A DNA stretch of 64,000 nucleotides from Pseudonocardia terrae. GTDB lineage: Bacteria; Actinomycetota; Actinomycetes; Mycobacteriales; Pseudonocardiaceae. Below, piece after piece: positions 1 to 8,224 of this stretch. Positions within the stretch are counted from its first letter, which is position 1. Each line of letters starts with the position of its first letter. A program made the position numbers and the translations under genes. Under the pieces are notes generated by a model, which did no database searches, was not told where the DNA came from, and saw nothing but the letters and a program-made list of their open reading frames with translations. The stretch is taken from NCBI RefSeq assembly GCF_021343995.1, contig NZ_JAJTTE010000034.1:1-64000 (forward strand). Reading direction: 5' to 3'.

Positions 1-48
1 ACCGGTTCCGTGCCGTACGAGCTGCAGGCGTTCCGGCCGCTGCGATGA
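1..48 (+). CDS. C-terminal end of an unidentified protein (partial)
   Basis: Frame 1 is open from the window edge for fifteen codons and ends in TGA at 46-48. It reads ...SVPYELQAFRPLR. A strong hairpin that could end its transcript follows at 96-120. The ending loosely recalls FAD-dependent amine oxidoreductases, which often finish in an AFRPxR-like string, but fifteen residues cannot establish a family. No start or domain is visible. Confidence 0.35.
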   Translation, partial: TGSVPYELQAFRPLR

Positions 49-95
49 GCCGACCGCTCGGCGCCGCGGTCGTCGCCGAGCTGCGCGAACCGCGT

Positions 96-120
96 CCCCG
101 CCCGCGCGGTGCGGGCGGGG
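96..120. terminator. Bidirectional hairpin terminator
   Basis: Perfect 10-bp arms (CCCCGCCCGC at 96-105, GCGGGCGGGG at 111-120) enclose the 5-nt loop GCGGT. It lies between the end of the partial upstream gene (48) and the stop of the convergent glutamate dehydrogenase gene (130), so it can serve both. No U-tract follows, as is common for actinobacterial terminators. Confidence 0.7.
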
Positions 121-129
121 TCGCGGGAC

Positions 130-1467
130 CTAGATCAGGCCCAGGGCGAGCATCGCCTCGGCCACCCGTGCGTAGCCGGCGATGTTCGCTCCGGCGACGT
201 AGTTCCCGGGCGCCCCGTACTCCTCGGCGGTCCGATGACACCGCGCGTGGATGTCGATCATGATGTCGCGCAGCCGCGCCTCGGAGTGCTCGAAGGTCCA
301 GGAGTCCCGGGAGGCGTTCTGCTGCATCTCCAACGCCGACGCCGCGACCCCGCCGGCGTTCGCGGCCTTGCCCGGCCCGAACGCGACCCCGGCGTCCTGC
401 AGCACCCGCACCGCCCCCGGAGTCGTCGGCATGTTGGCCCCCTCGCCGACGGCCACGCAGCCGTTGCGCACCAGCGCGGCGGCGCCGGCGGCGTCGAGCT
501 CGTTCTGGGTCGCCGAGGGCAGCGCCACCTGGCAGGGCACCTCCCAGATCGAGCCGTCCTCGACGAAGGTCGCGCCCGAGGCCTTGTCGGCATAGGCGCT
601 GATCCGCTCGCGGCGGACCTCCTTGACGTCCTTGAGCAGCTCCAGGTCGATGCCGTCCGGGTCGTGCACGAACCCGCCCGAGTCCGAGCAGGCGACGACC
701 CGCCCGCCCAGCTCGTGCACCTTCTCGATCGTGTAGATCGCGACGTTCCCGGAGCCGGAGACCACCACGTCCTTGCCCTCGAGGGACTGCCCGCGCACGC
801 GCAGCATCTCCTCGACGAAGAACGTGCTGCCGTACCCGGTGGCCTCGCGACGGACCTGCGCGCCGCCGTAGATCAGCCCCTTGCCGGTCAGCACCCCGGA
901 CTCGTAGCGGTTGGTGATGCGCTTGTACTGGCCGAACAGGTAGCCGAGCTCGCGGCCGCCGACGCCCATGTCACCGGCCGGCACGTCGGTGTACTCACCG
1001 ATGTGGCGGTAGAGCTCGAGCATGAAGCTCTGGCAGAACCGCATGACCTCGCGGTCCGAGCGGCCGCGCGGGTCGAAGTCCGAGCCGCCCTTGCCCCCGC
1101 CGATCGGCAGCCCGGTCAGCGCGTTCTTGAACACCTGCTCGAAGCCGAGGAACTTCACCGTGCCCAGCAGGACCGTCGGATGGAACCGCAGCCCGCCCTT
1201 GTACGGGCCGAGCGCGCTGTTGAACTCCACCCGGAACCCGCGGTTGATGTGGATGTCGCCCTGGTCGTCCTCCCACGGCACCCGGAAGATGATCTGCCGC
1301 TCCGGCTCGCAGATCCGCTCGACGATCTTCGCGTCGGCGAACTCGGGGTGCTTGTCGACCGCCGGGCCGATGCTCTCCAGCACCTCCCGGACGGCCTGGT
1401 GGAACTCCGTCTCACCCGGGTTGCGGGACAGGACCCGCTGGTAGATCGGTTGCAGCGCCTCGTGCAT
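130..1467 (-). CDS. gdhA: NADP-specific glutamate dehydrogenase
   Basis: Reductive amination of 2-oxoglutarate with ammonium to glutamate, in the cytosol. The 445-residue product has the usual length of hexameric bacterial NADP enzymes. Visible signatures are the glutamate-binding PYKGGLRFHP (K90), the catalytic-lysine loop PIGGGKGGSDFDP (K126), and the Rossmann segment VVVSGSGNVAIYTIEK. The frame stays open upstream to 1734, but ATG 1467 gives the canonical MHEALQPIYQRVL N-terminus and is preceded by a GGAAAGGA ribosome site, so it is chosen. It is monocistronic and divergent from the cyclase gene. Together with glnA at 21 kb it covers ammonium assimilation. Confidence 0.96.
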   Translation of the reverse strand: MHEALQPIYQRVLSRNPGETEFHQAVREVLESIGPAVDKHPEFADAKIVERICEPERQIIFRVPWEDDQGDIHINRGFRVEFNSALGPYKGGLRFHPTVLLGTVKFLGFEQVFKNALTGLPIGGGKGGSDFDPRGRSDREVMRFCQSFMLELYRHIGEYTDVPAGDMGVGGRELGYLFGQYKRITNRYESGVLTGKGLIYGGAQVRREATGYGSTFFVEEMLRVRGQSLEGKDVVVSGSGNVAIYTIEKVHELGGRVVACSDSGGFVHDPDGIDLELLKDVKEVRRERISAYADKASGATFVEDGSIWEVPCQVALPSATQNELDAAGAAALVRNGCVAVGEGANMPTTPGAVRVLQDAGVAFGPGKAANAGGVAASALEMQQNASRDSWTFEHSEARLRDIMIDIHARCHRTAEEYGAPGNYVAGANIAGYARVAEAMLALGLI

Positions 1468-1708
1468 GTCGTGCGTCGTGTCCTTTCCGCCCGCCCTGAC
1501 CGCGAGGGGCCGTCTGCCGCATTGTCGCCCATCCCGAACCGTGCCCGGAGTGACACCTGCCTCATCGCGGTCGCAGCACAGGTGCGCCGTGCCCTCCCTG
1601 CCGACCGGCCGACCGCCGGCCGCTGATCTAGGGTCATGCCCGTTCAGCGGGCCTCGCTGCCCCGAGCCGGGTGCCTCGCACCCCGTGACCGGAGGAGTCG
1701 ATGCCGGG

Positions 1709-2662
1709 ATGACCGCAGGGCGACCGCTACCCACCCAGGACGACGTGCTCGGCTACTTCGCCACGCTGTCGAACTGGGGTCGGTGGGGCGACGACGACGA
1801 GCTCGGCACCCTGAACCACATCACCGACGACGTCCGGGTGGCGGCGGCGCGGGCCGTGCGCCACGGCAGGAGCGTGTCGTGCGCGTGGGAGGTCGCCGTG
1901 CCGGAGGACATGGAGCGGTCGACGACGACGTGCCCGTGCGCCGCCGACATGCCGGGTGCCGAGACCATGCCGGCCTCGTTCCACGCCGACCGGCGGTGGG
2001 GTTTCTCGTCCGAGCGGCTCGGCCTCGCGTTCCACGGCAACACCCTCACCCACGTCGACTCGCCGTGCCACATCTTCTGGGACGGCACGATCTACAACGG
2101 CCGGCCGCACTCACTGGTCGACGCCGCGACCGGATCGGCGTGGGCGGCCGTCACGGCGGCGGCGAACGGGATCATCACGCGTGGGGTCCTGCTGGACGTC
2201 GCAGCGGCCCGCGATGTGCCGTGGTTGGAGCCGGGGCAGGGGGTGTTCCCCGAGGATCTCGAGGAGGCCGAGCGTCGCCAGGGTGTGCGGGTGCGCTCCG
2301 GCGATGCAGTGCTCCTGCGGACCGGCTACGGCCGCGCCCGGCACGAGGCCGGGCCGGCCGGCGGACTCGCGCAGGCCGGCTGGCACGCGTCCTGCCTGCC
2401 GTGGCTGCACGAACGGGAGGTCGCGCTGATCGGCGCCGACACCCCCCAGGACGTCCAGCCGTCGGGGTACGACGACGTGTTGATGCCGGTTCACGCCGTG
2501 AGCCTCGTCGCGATGGGTCTGTGGCTGCTCGACAACTGCGACCTGGAGGCGTGCGCGACGACGGCCGCCGAGCTCGGCCAGTGGGACTTCCACCTCGCGG
2601 TCGCGCCGGTCCGCTTCGCCGGGACGTCCGGCAGCCCGGTCAACCCGATCGCCACCTTCTGA
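1709..2662 (+). CDS. Cyclase family protein (kynurenine formamidase fold)
   Basis: A 317-residue metal-dependent hydrolase of the cyclase/KynB-like superfamily. The metal-binding signature HGNTLTHVDSPCHIF matches the family pattern HxxTHxDxPxH, and a later GADTPQDVQPSGYDD segment fits the C-terminal half. Family members open amide or lactone rings (formylkynurenine, isatin and related compounds), but the substrate cannot be told here. ATG 1709 is preceded by GGAGGAG at 1691-1697. An in-frame GTG at 1685 is a weaker alternative because it precedes that site. It stands alone between gdhA and the App1-like gene. Confidence 0.85.
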   Translation: MTAGRPLPTQDDVLGYFATLSNWGRWGDDDELGTLNHITDDVRVAAARAVRHGRSVSCAWEVAVPEDMERSTTTCPCAADMPGAETMPASFHADRRWGFSSERLGLAFHGNTLTHVDSPCHIFWDGTIYNGRPHSLVDAATGSAWAAVTAAANGIITRGVLLDVAAARDVPWLEPGQGVFPEDLEEAERRQGVRVRSGDAVLLRTGYGRARHEAGPAGGLAQAGWHASCLPWLHEREVALIGADTPQDVQPSGYDDVLMPVHAVSLVAMGLWLLDNCDLEACATTAAELGQWDFHLAVAPVRFAGTSGSPVNPIATF

Positions 2663-2705
2663 CCGACGGGTGGCGGACTGATCGTCTTCACGACACGCTG
2701 GGATC

Positions 2706-3851
2706 GTGAGACGCGCGCAGGTGAAGGCCACCCTCGTCCGCCTGGCCGTGGCGGCGGAGCGCGTGCTGGGGCGCGTCGTCCTGGTCGTCGTGGTGCTCCG
2801 CGGGCGGCGCCGGCCGCTCGTCATCCCGTTCGTCGGGCACGGCTCGGCCGAACGGGTGCGGATCGGCGCGCGGGTGGTGATGGGGCACCCCGACGCGGTC
2901 CCCGCCGACGATCTCGCGCCGGGTCCACGCTCGCGTCGGCAGGTGTTGCTCGCGAGCCTGAGCCGGTTCTTCACCGTCGAACTGCCCGGGGCGCGCATCG
3001 CGATCCGCACGCCCGCCGGGACGGAGCACGTCCGGGCGGACGACGAGGGGTACGTGGACGCCGTGATCGAGCAGCCGGGTCTGGAGCCCGGCTGGCGGAC
3101 GGCCGAGCTGACCCTCGAGGACGGGACGGGCGCGCGGGCGGAGGTCCTGGTCGTCGACCCGCGGGCGGACGTGGGGCTGGTCAGCGACGTCGACGACACC
3201 ATCCTCGAGACCGGCCTGACGCGCGGGCTGGCGTTCCTGCGGGCGACGCTGCTGACCGAGACCGCGGACCGCGCCCCGCTACCGGGCTCGGCCGCGCTGT
3301 ACCGGGCGCTGGTGGCGCCGGCCTCGGGGGTGTCCCGGCCGGTGTTCTACGTGTCGACCAGCCCGTGGAACCTGCACGGCACGCTGCTGGAGTTCATCGC
3401 GCTGCGGGCGTTCCCGCTCGGCCCGCTGTTGCTCACGGACTGGGGCCCGGGGCACGGCAACCTGTTCCGCATCGGCGCGCGCGAGCACAAGACCGAGCTG
3501 ATCACGCGGATCCTGCACGAGCACCCGGCGCTCGGGCTGGTCCTCGTCGGTGACACCGGCCAACTCGACCCGGAGATCTACGCGGCGGTCGCGGAGGCGC
3601 ACCCGGACCGGATCCGCGCGGTCTACGTGCGCCGGCCCCCGGGGCGCACCCCGCGGCGGGACGCCGAGGTCCGCGCGCTGGCCGACCGGGTGACCGCGCT
3701 GGGGGTGCCGATGCTGGCCGTGGACGACAGCACGGAGATCGCCGACCATGCGGCGGCGATCGGGCTGCTCGGCCCGGCGGCGCTCCCGGCGATCCGTGCC
3801 GCCACGACCGCGGGCGGACACACCGGAGCAGCCACGGCGACTCGTCGATGA
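2706..3851 (+). CDS. App1-family phosphatase (DUF2183, phosphatidate phosphatase-like)
   Basis: A 381-residue protein with the App1 catalytic domain of the HAD superfamily. The nucleophile motif is GLVSDVDDTILETG (D161xD163xT), followed by VFYVSTSPWNL and the acidic loop LVGDTGQLDPEIY. The first 30 residues are hydrophobic-basic and may be a membrane anchor. Yeast App1 dephosphorylates phosphatidic acid; the role of the bacterial proteins is not settled. The GTG start has only a weak ribosome site. It follows the cyclase gene by 43 bp in the same direction, so co-transcription is possible. Confidence 0.85.
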   Translation: MRRAQVKATLVRLAVAAERVLGRVVLVVVVLRGRRRPLVIPFVGHGSAERVRIGARVVMGHPDAVPADDLAPGPRSRRQVLLASLSRFFTVELPGARIAIRTPAGTEHVRADDEGYVDAVIEQPGLEPGWRTAELTLEDGTGARAEVLVVDPRADVGLVSDVDDTILETGLTRGLAFLRATLLTETADRAPLPGSAALYRALVAPASGVSRPVFYVSTSPWNLHGTLLEFIALRAFPLGPLLLTDWGPGHGNLFRIGAREHKTELITRILHEHPALGLVLVGDTGQLDPEIYAAVAEAHPDRIRAVYVRRPPGRTPRRDAEVRALADRVTALGVPMLAVDDSTEIADHAAAIGLLGPAALPAIRAATTAGGHTGAATATRR

Positions 3852-3905
3852 CGACGCGGGTCGGCACCGGGAGGTGACGACGCGAGGGCCGCGCCGGTCG
3901 ACGCC

Positions 3906-4331
3906 CTACCGCGCTCGTGCGGCGTCGGCCAGGCGGTCGAGCACGGCGACGAAGATCGCGCGCTCCCCGGGCTCGACGTCGGCGAGCAGGTCGGCCTCCA
4001 CCTCGCGGATGCCGGCGCGACAGGAGGCGACCACCTCGCGCCCGGCGCCGGTCAGCGCGACGACCCGGTTGCGCCGGTCGGCCGGGTCCGGTGTGCGCCG
4101 CAGCAGCCCCCGGGCCTCCAGTCTCTCGAGGATCGGGATGAGGCGCGTCTTGTCCCGGCGCACGGTGTCGGCGAGCTCGGCCTGCGTCGACGCGGGACCG
4201 TCCTCCAGCGCCGAGAGGACCGCGTAGTCCCACATCTCGAGCTCGTGCGCCCGGAGCACCGGCTCCTCGGCCGCGACCATGGCGCGGGTCAGCCACGCGA
4301 ACGCCGCGCCGAGATCGTGCCGCCTCTCCAT
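3906..4331 (-). CDS. MarR family transcriptional regulator
   Basis: A 141-residue winged-helix repressor. The core TQAELADTVRRDKTRLIPILERLEARGLLRRTPDPADRRNRVVALT is split here only by a line of reasoning: the recognition helix (TVRRDKTRLIPILERL) is followed by the wing DPADRRNRV. ATG 4331 gives the typical MERRHDLGAAFAWL start. It is divergent from the TIGR03086 gene, with a 51-bp gap that holds a 12+12 bp palindrome, so it most likely represses both itself and that gene. The ligand is unknown; family members often sense phenolics or oxidants. Confidence 0.9.
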   Translation of the reverse strand: MERRHDLGAAFAWLTRAMVAAEEPVLRAHELEMWDYAVLSALEDGPASTQAELADTVRRDKTRLIPILERLEARGLLRRTPDPADRRNRVVALTGAGREVVASCRAGIREVEADLLADVEPGERAIFVAVLDRLADAARAR

Positions 4332-4347
4332 GGGGAGACCATAGGCG

Positions 4348-4378
4348 TTGACAGATAATCTACCGAGGTAGACGATCT
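4348..4378. promoter_or_regulatory. MarR operator overlapping a divergent promoter
   Basis: AGATAATCTACC (4353-4364), spacer GA, then GGTAGACGATCT (4367-4378). The arms agree at 10 of 12 positions as an inverted repeat. A perfect -35 TTGACA (4348-4353) sits 17 bp ahead of a -10-like GACGAT (4371-4376) on the plus strand. That places the start of transcription at or beside the ATG at 4383, so the downstream gene may be leaderless. A repressor bound here would cover the whole promoter. Confidence 0.75.
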
Positions 4379-4382
4379 GCGC

Positions 4383-5024
4383 ATGCTTACTGTTGTGGCG
4401 CTCCATCACCGGGCGGTCGGCGCGGCGCGGACCGTCCTCGACCGCGTCACCCCGGCCGACCTCGACCGCCCGACCCCCTGCGCAGGCTGGGACCTGCGCG
4501 CCCTCCTCGAGCACATGGCCGGCCAGGACCACGGTTTCGCCACCGCCGTGACCGCCGCCCGTCGGGGAGCCGGCACCGATCTGGCGGCGTTCGCCCCGCG
4601 CGCACTGGGGGCGTCTCCCGCCGCGACGCTCGCCTCGACGCTCGACGAGGTCGGCGCGGCCTTCTCCGGGGTGGAGGAGCTGCAGCGGACCGTCCTGCTG
4701 CCCGAGTTCGACGTCCGGGTGCCCGCACCGGTGCTGGTCTCGATGCACCTGGTCGACACCCTGGTGCACGGCTGGGACGTCGCTGCCGGCCTGGACGTCG
4801 TCGAGGCGTATCTGGGGGTGCTCGACGCGGAGCTGGTCGAGGCCGGCCTCGCGATCGCCGAGCAGGTGGCCGACGACGAGAGCCGCGAGGCCCCCGGAGC
4901 CCCCTTCCGGCACGCCGTTCCCGCCCCCGCAGACGCCGACGCCTGGACCCGCCTGCTCACCTCCCTCGGCCGCGACCCCGCCTGGACGGCGGATCGCGCG
5001 GACCGGGTCTCTCCGCGCGGGTGA
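4383..5024 (+). CDS. TIGR03086 family protein (DinB/mycothiol-dependent isomerase N-domain)
   Basis: A 213-residue four-helix-bundle protein of the mycothiol maleylpyruvate isomerase N-terminal (MDMPI-N) superfamily. It has DLDRPTPCAGWDLRALLEHMAGQDHGFA near the N-terminus in pieces typical of the family: the PCxxWxxxxLLxH core with the first metal-binding His, and the later HLVDTLVHGWDVA segment with a second metal-binding His. Such proteins are putative thiol transferases using mycothiol. The specific reaction is unknown. The control region is shared with the divergent marR gene, which suggests an inducible detoxification role. Confidence 0.85.
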   Translation: MLTVVALHHRAVGAARTVLDRVTPADLDRPTPCAGWDLRALLEHMAGQDHGFATAVTAARRGAGTDLAAFAPRALGASPAATLASTLDEVGAAFSGVEELQRTVLLPEFDVRVPAPVLVSMHLVDTLVHGWDVAAGLDVVEAYLGVLDAELVEAGLAIAEQVADDESREAPGAPFRHAVPAPADADAWTRLLTSLGRDPAWTADRADRVSPRG

Positions 5025-5104
5025 GGCGGCCGGCGCGGAGGAGTTGGCCGGGGCTGAGCGACCGGTTTGCCGATCGTTAACCCGCGCGCGGGCATCGTCG
5101 GGGC

Positions 5105-6439
5105 GTGTCCTCGTCCTCGTCGGGTGTGCGGTCCCGGTCCGTCGGGGGGTCGCGTGCTGCGGCGACCTCGGCTCCACTGAACGTCCGCGCCCGCCTCGCC
5201 GCCTCCGCCGGCCGCCTCACCACGACCGTGTGCCGGTCGGTGGGCCGACCGGGCGGGGTCCTCGGCGGGCGGGTGGCCCTCGCCCTCGATCCCGGGCTGC
5301 TGGCCGAGCTGGCGACCTCCCGGCCGGTCGCGCTGGTCTCCGGCACCAACGGGAAGTCGACGACGACGGCGATGCTCGCCGCCGCGGTCGCGGTCCGTTC
5401 CCGCCCCGCGTGGAACCGGACCGGGGCCAACATGGCCGACGGGGCGCTCGCCGCGTTGCTCGACCACCCGGACGCGGACAGCGCCGTGCTGGAGATCGAC
5501 GAGGGCTACCTGCCCGGGGTCATCGCGCAGACCCGGCCGGCGTACGTGGTGCTGCTGAACATGAGCAGGGACCAGCTGGACCGGGTCGGGGAGGTCCACT
5601 CGGTCGTCCGCCGGATCAGGACGGCCCTGGCGGCGAGCCCGCGGACCACGGTGATCGCCAACGCCGGGGATCCCCTGGTGGTGGCCGCGGCGCAGGCGGC
5701 CGAGCACCGGATCTGGGTCGCTCCGCCGCGGACGTGGCGGCACGACGGTGTCACCTGCCTGCTGTGCGGTGGCCACATCGACCCCGTCGCCACGACGTGG
5801 GGCTGCGCGGAGTGCGCGCTGCGCGAGCCGTCCGCGACGTGGACGGTGACCGAGGACGGGCAGCTGCTCGGGCCCGACGGGTACCGGCGGACCCTGGAGC
5901 TGCGGCTGCCCGGCGCGGCGAACCTGGTCAACGCCTCGTTCGCGGTCGCCGCCGCCACCGCGTACGGCGTGGCGCCCGACCGGGCGGTCGACGCCGTCGC
6001 GGGCCTGGACGAGATCGCGGGCCGGTACCGGTCGTTCCCCCGACCGGACGGGGAGACCCGGCTGCTGCTGGCGAAGAACCCGGCCGGCTGGTCGGAGACG
6101 CTCGCCGTGATCGAGGCCTCGCCGAGTGCGGTGGTGATCGCGGTGAACTCCCGGGAGGCGGACGGCCGCGACCCCTCCTGGCTGTGGGACGTGCCCTTCG
6201 AGCGGTTGCGCGGCCGGCGGGTGATGGCCAGCGGGGACCGGGCGGCGGACCTCGCGGTCCGGCTCGCCTACGCGGAGGTCGACCACGAGGTGGAGCCCGA
6301 CCCGGTGATGGCCGCGCGGATGTTGGGCGGTCGGGTCGACGTGGCTGCCGACTACACCGCGTTCCTCGGCGTCCGGGCCCGGCTGGCCCGCGCCGCCGCG
6401 GAGGACCGGACCAGCCCGCGGGCGGACGGGACGGGGTGA
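5105..6439 (+). CDS. murT: Lipid II isoglutaminyl synthase subunit MurT
   Basis: The ATP-dependent ligase half of the MurT-GatD complex, which amidates the D-glutamate of lipid II to D-isoglutamine in the cytoplasm. The 444-residue protein has the Mur-ligase P-loop SGTNGKSTTT near residue 80, a four-cysteine zinc ribbon (CLLCGG ... CAECAL, near residues 220-240) diagnostic of MurT, and the C-terminal DUF1727 segment KNPAGWSETLAVI. The GTG at 5105 has no obvious ribosome site. Its stop overlaps the start of gatD (GTGA). Confidence 0.95.
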   Translation: MSSSSSGVRSRSVGGSRAAATSAPLNVRARLAASAGRLTTTVCRSVGRPGGVLGGRVALALDPGLLAELATSRPVALVSGTNGKSTTTAMLAAAVAVRSRPAWNRTGANMADGALAALLDHPDADSAVLEIDEGYLPGVIAQTRPAYVVLLNMSRDQLDRVGEVHSVVRRIRTALAASPRTTVIANAGDPLVVAAAQAAEHRIWVAPPRTWRHDGVTCLLCGGHIDPVATTWGCAECALREPSATWTVTEDGQLLGPDGYRRTLELRLPGAANLVNASFAVAAATAYGVAPDRAVDAVAGLDEIAGRYRSFPRPDGETRLLLAKNPAGWSETLAVIEASPSAVVIAVNSREADGRDPSWLWDVPFERLRGRRVMASGDRAADLAVRLAYAEVDHEVEPDPVMAARMLGGRVDVAADYTAFLGVRARLARAAAEDRTSPRADGTG

Positions 6440-7188
6440 GCCGGTTGCCCACGGAGTCGGCGGTACGGATCGCGTCGGTCTCGCCGGACCTGCTGGGGAC
6501 CTACGGCGACAAGGGGAACGCCGAGGTGCTCCGGCAACGCCTGCGCTGGCGCGGGCGTACTGCGGAGATCGTGACCGTCACGGGCGCGGTACCGACCGGC
6601 TGCGACATCTACGTCCTCGGCGGAGGGGAGGACTCCGCGCAGGTCCTGGCCGCGCAGCGCGCGGCCCGCCCGCCGGGCCTGCGCGGGGCGGTCGAGCGGG
6701 GTGCCGTCGTGCTGGCGGTCTGTGCCGGCCTGCAGATCCTCGGGGAGCGCTTCGCCGGCCCGGACGGTCACGACCATGCGGGCCTGGGCGTGCTCGACCT
6801 GACGACGACCCGGCGCGTCCGGCGGGCGGTGGGGGAGGTCGTGGCCACGCCGCTGGTGCCCGAGCTGGCCGGAACGCCCCTGACGGGCTTCGAGAACCAC
6901 GGTGGCGCGACCCGGCTGGGCCCCACCGCCCGGCCGCTCGCCCGTGTCGAGTCCGGGGTGGGCAACGGCTGCGGCCAGGGCACCGAAGGGGTGGTGGCCG
7001 GCCGGGTCGTGGGGACCTACCTGCACGGCCCGGTCCTCGCCCGCAACCCCGCGCTGGCGGACCTGCTGCTGGAGTGGGCCGTCGGCGAGCCGTTGCCGCC
7101 GCTGCAGGTGCCGGCGGTGGAGCAGCTCCGCGAACGACGTCTGCGCCCGCGGCGCCGCCTCCCGCGCCTGAACCGGTCCACTCCCTAG
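6436..7188 (+). CDS. gatD: Lipid II isoglutaminyl synthase glutaminase subunit GatD
   Basis: A 250-residue class I glutamine amidotransferase-like (CobB/CobQ-like) subunit that supplies ammonia to MurT. It has the family start RIASVSPDLLGTYGDKGNAEVL, the nucleophile VLAVCAGLQILGE and the catalytic-His motif TYLHGPVLARNP. The GTG start at 6436 overlaps the murT stop by 4 bp, so the pair is translationally coupled. The basic tail (RRRLRPRRRLPR-like) extends beyond the usual domain end. Confidence 0.94.
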   Translation: MSRLPTESAVRIASVSPDLLGTYGDKGNAEVLRQRLRWRGRTAEIVTVTGAVPTGCDIYVLGGGEDSAQVLAAQRAARPPGLRGAVERGAVVLAVCAGLQILGERFAGPDGHDHAGLGVLDLTTTRRVRRAVGEVVATPLVPELAGTPLTGFENHGGATRLGPTARPLARVESGVGNGCGQGTEGVVAGRVVGTYLHGPVLARNPALADLLLEWAVGEPLPPLQVPAVEQLRERRLRPRRRLPRLNRSTP

Positions 7189-7209
7189 CGCGATCTCGGG
7201 GCCGGGCGT

Positions 7210-7229
7210 CCGGCGGCGGCCGCCGCCGG
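7210..7229. terminator. 20-bp perfect palindrome, bidirectional terminator
   Basis: CCGGCGGCGG followed directly by CCGCCGCCGG, in the 46-bp gap between the convergent gatD and PAP2 genes. As RNA it folds on either strand into an 8-bp GC hairpin with a 4-nt loop. Confidence 0.6.
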
Positions 7230-7234
7230 GTCGC

Positions 7235-8137
7235 TCAGGAGCGGCCGCCGCGGGGTCGGGGCATGGGCGTGGTCGGCTGGTCGCCGACGTCGGGTGCGGT
7301 GGGGTCGAGCGCCAGGCGGACGGTCTGCGGATCCTCCGGGCGGGGCCCTGCGGTGTCGGCCGCCGACCCCTCGACGGGTGGGCCGAGGTCGGGGTCGGGT
7401 ACCGGCACGGGGCGGCGGTGCAGCAGGAGCGTGACGCACAGGGCCAGCCAGGTCGCGCCCACCAGCCACCCGTCGAGCACGTCGGTGAGCCAGTGCACCC
7501 CGAGGTACAGGCGGGAGAGCCCGATGACGACGACCGCCGCGACCGCGAGCACCACCGCGGCCACGCGGACGGCGACACTCCGCAGCACGACGACGGCCAC
7601 GGCCGCGAGGACGCCGAGCACGACGGTCGAGCCGAGGGCGTGCCCGGAGGGCAGGGAGTAGTTGGTCTCGACGGCCAGTCGGGTCGCCTCCGGGGGGCGC
7701 GGCCGGTCGTAGACGTTCTTGAGCGTCTCGACGAGCAGGCCCGCCCCGGCGGAGGCGACGACGACGACCACGGCCTCCCAGCGGCGCCGGCGGAACCAGA
7801 GCACGAGGGTGCCGACCGCGGCGAGGACGGCCATCGACGCGGTGCCGCCCAGGGTCGAGACCGTCAGCGCCAGCACGGTCGCGCCGGCGGACCGATGCTC
7901 GACGAACCAGTGCAAGGCGGGCACGTCCGCGGCGGAGATGCCGTCGGGGTCGGCGACCGCGTCGACCACGGTGGCCTGCAGGGCGAACAGGACGGCGGCG
8001 ACCCCGGTCCCGGCCAGCGTCGCCCGGGACACCCGCCGCCCGTGCGGGAGGCGACCGGACGCCGACAGCGCGGCCACGAGGGCCCACGCCACCAGCGCCA
8101 CGACACCCAGGACCTGTTCGGTATCGGCAAATCTCAT
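7235..8137 (-). CDS. PAP2 family membrane phosphatase
   Basis: A 300-residue integral membrane phosphatase. The three PAP2 signatures are KNVYDRPRP, NYSLPSGHALGST and SRLYLGVHWLTDVLDG, set among about six hydrophobic segments. The active site should face outside, as in undecaprenyl-pyrophosphate or phosphatidylglycerophosphate phosphatases. The C-terminal 60 residues are proline-rich and polar. It lies downstream of the histidine kinase gene on the same strand after an 87-bp gap and may belong to the envelope-related two-component operon. Confidence 0.9.
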   Translation of the reverse strand: MRFADTEQVLGVVALVAWALVAALSASGRLPHGRRVSRATLAGTGVAAVLFALQATVVDAVADPDGISAADVPALHWFVEHRSAGATVLALTVSTLGGTASMAVLAAVGTLVLWFRRRRWEAVVVVVASAGAGLLVETLKNVYDRPRPPEATRLAVETNYSLPSGHALGSTVVLGVLAAVAVVVLRSVAVRVAAVVLAVAAVVVIGLSRLYLGVHWLTDVLDGWLVGATWLALCVTLLLHRRPVPVPDPDLGPPVEGSAADTAGPRPEDPQTVRLALDPTAPDVGDQPTTPMPRPRGGRS

Positions 8138-8224
8138 CCCTGCTCCGCCCTCCGACAGACCGCCGGAGACCGGCGACCCCGTGGACGTTAGGAGCCGTTG
8201 CCGCTGCGGACACCCAACGGATGG

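Noticed and set aside
109..1626. A 505-codon plus-strand frame over gdhA
   Set aside because: Antisense to a gene with full glutamate dehydrogenase signatures.
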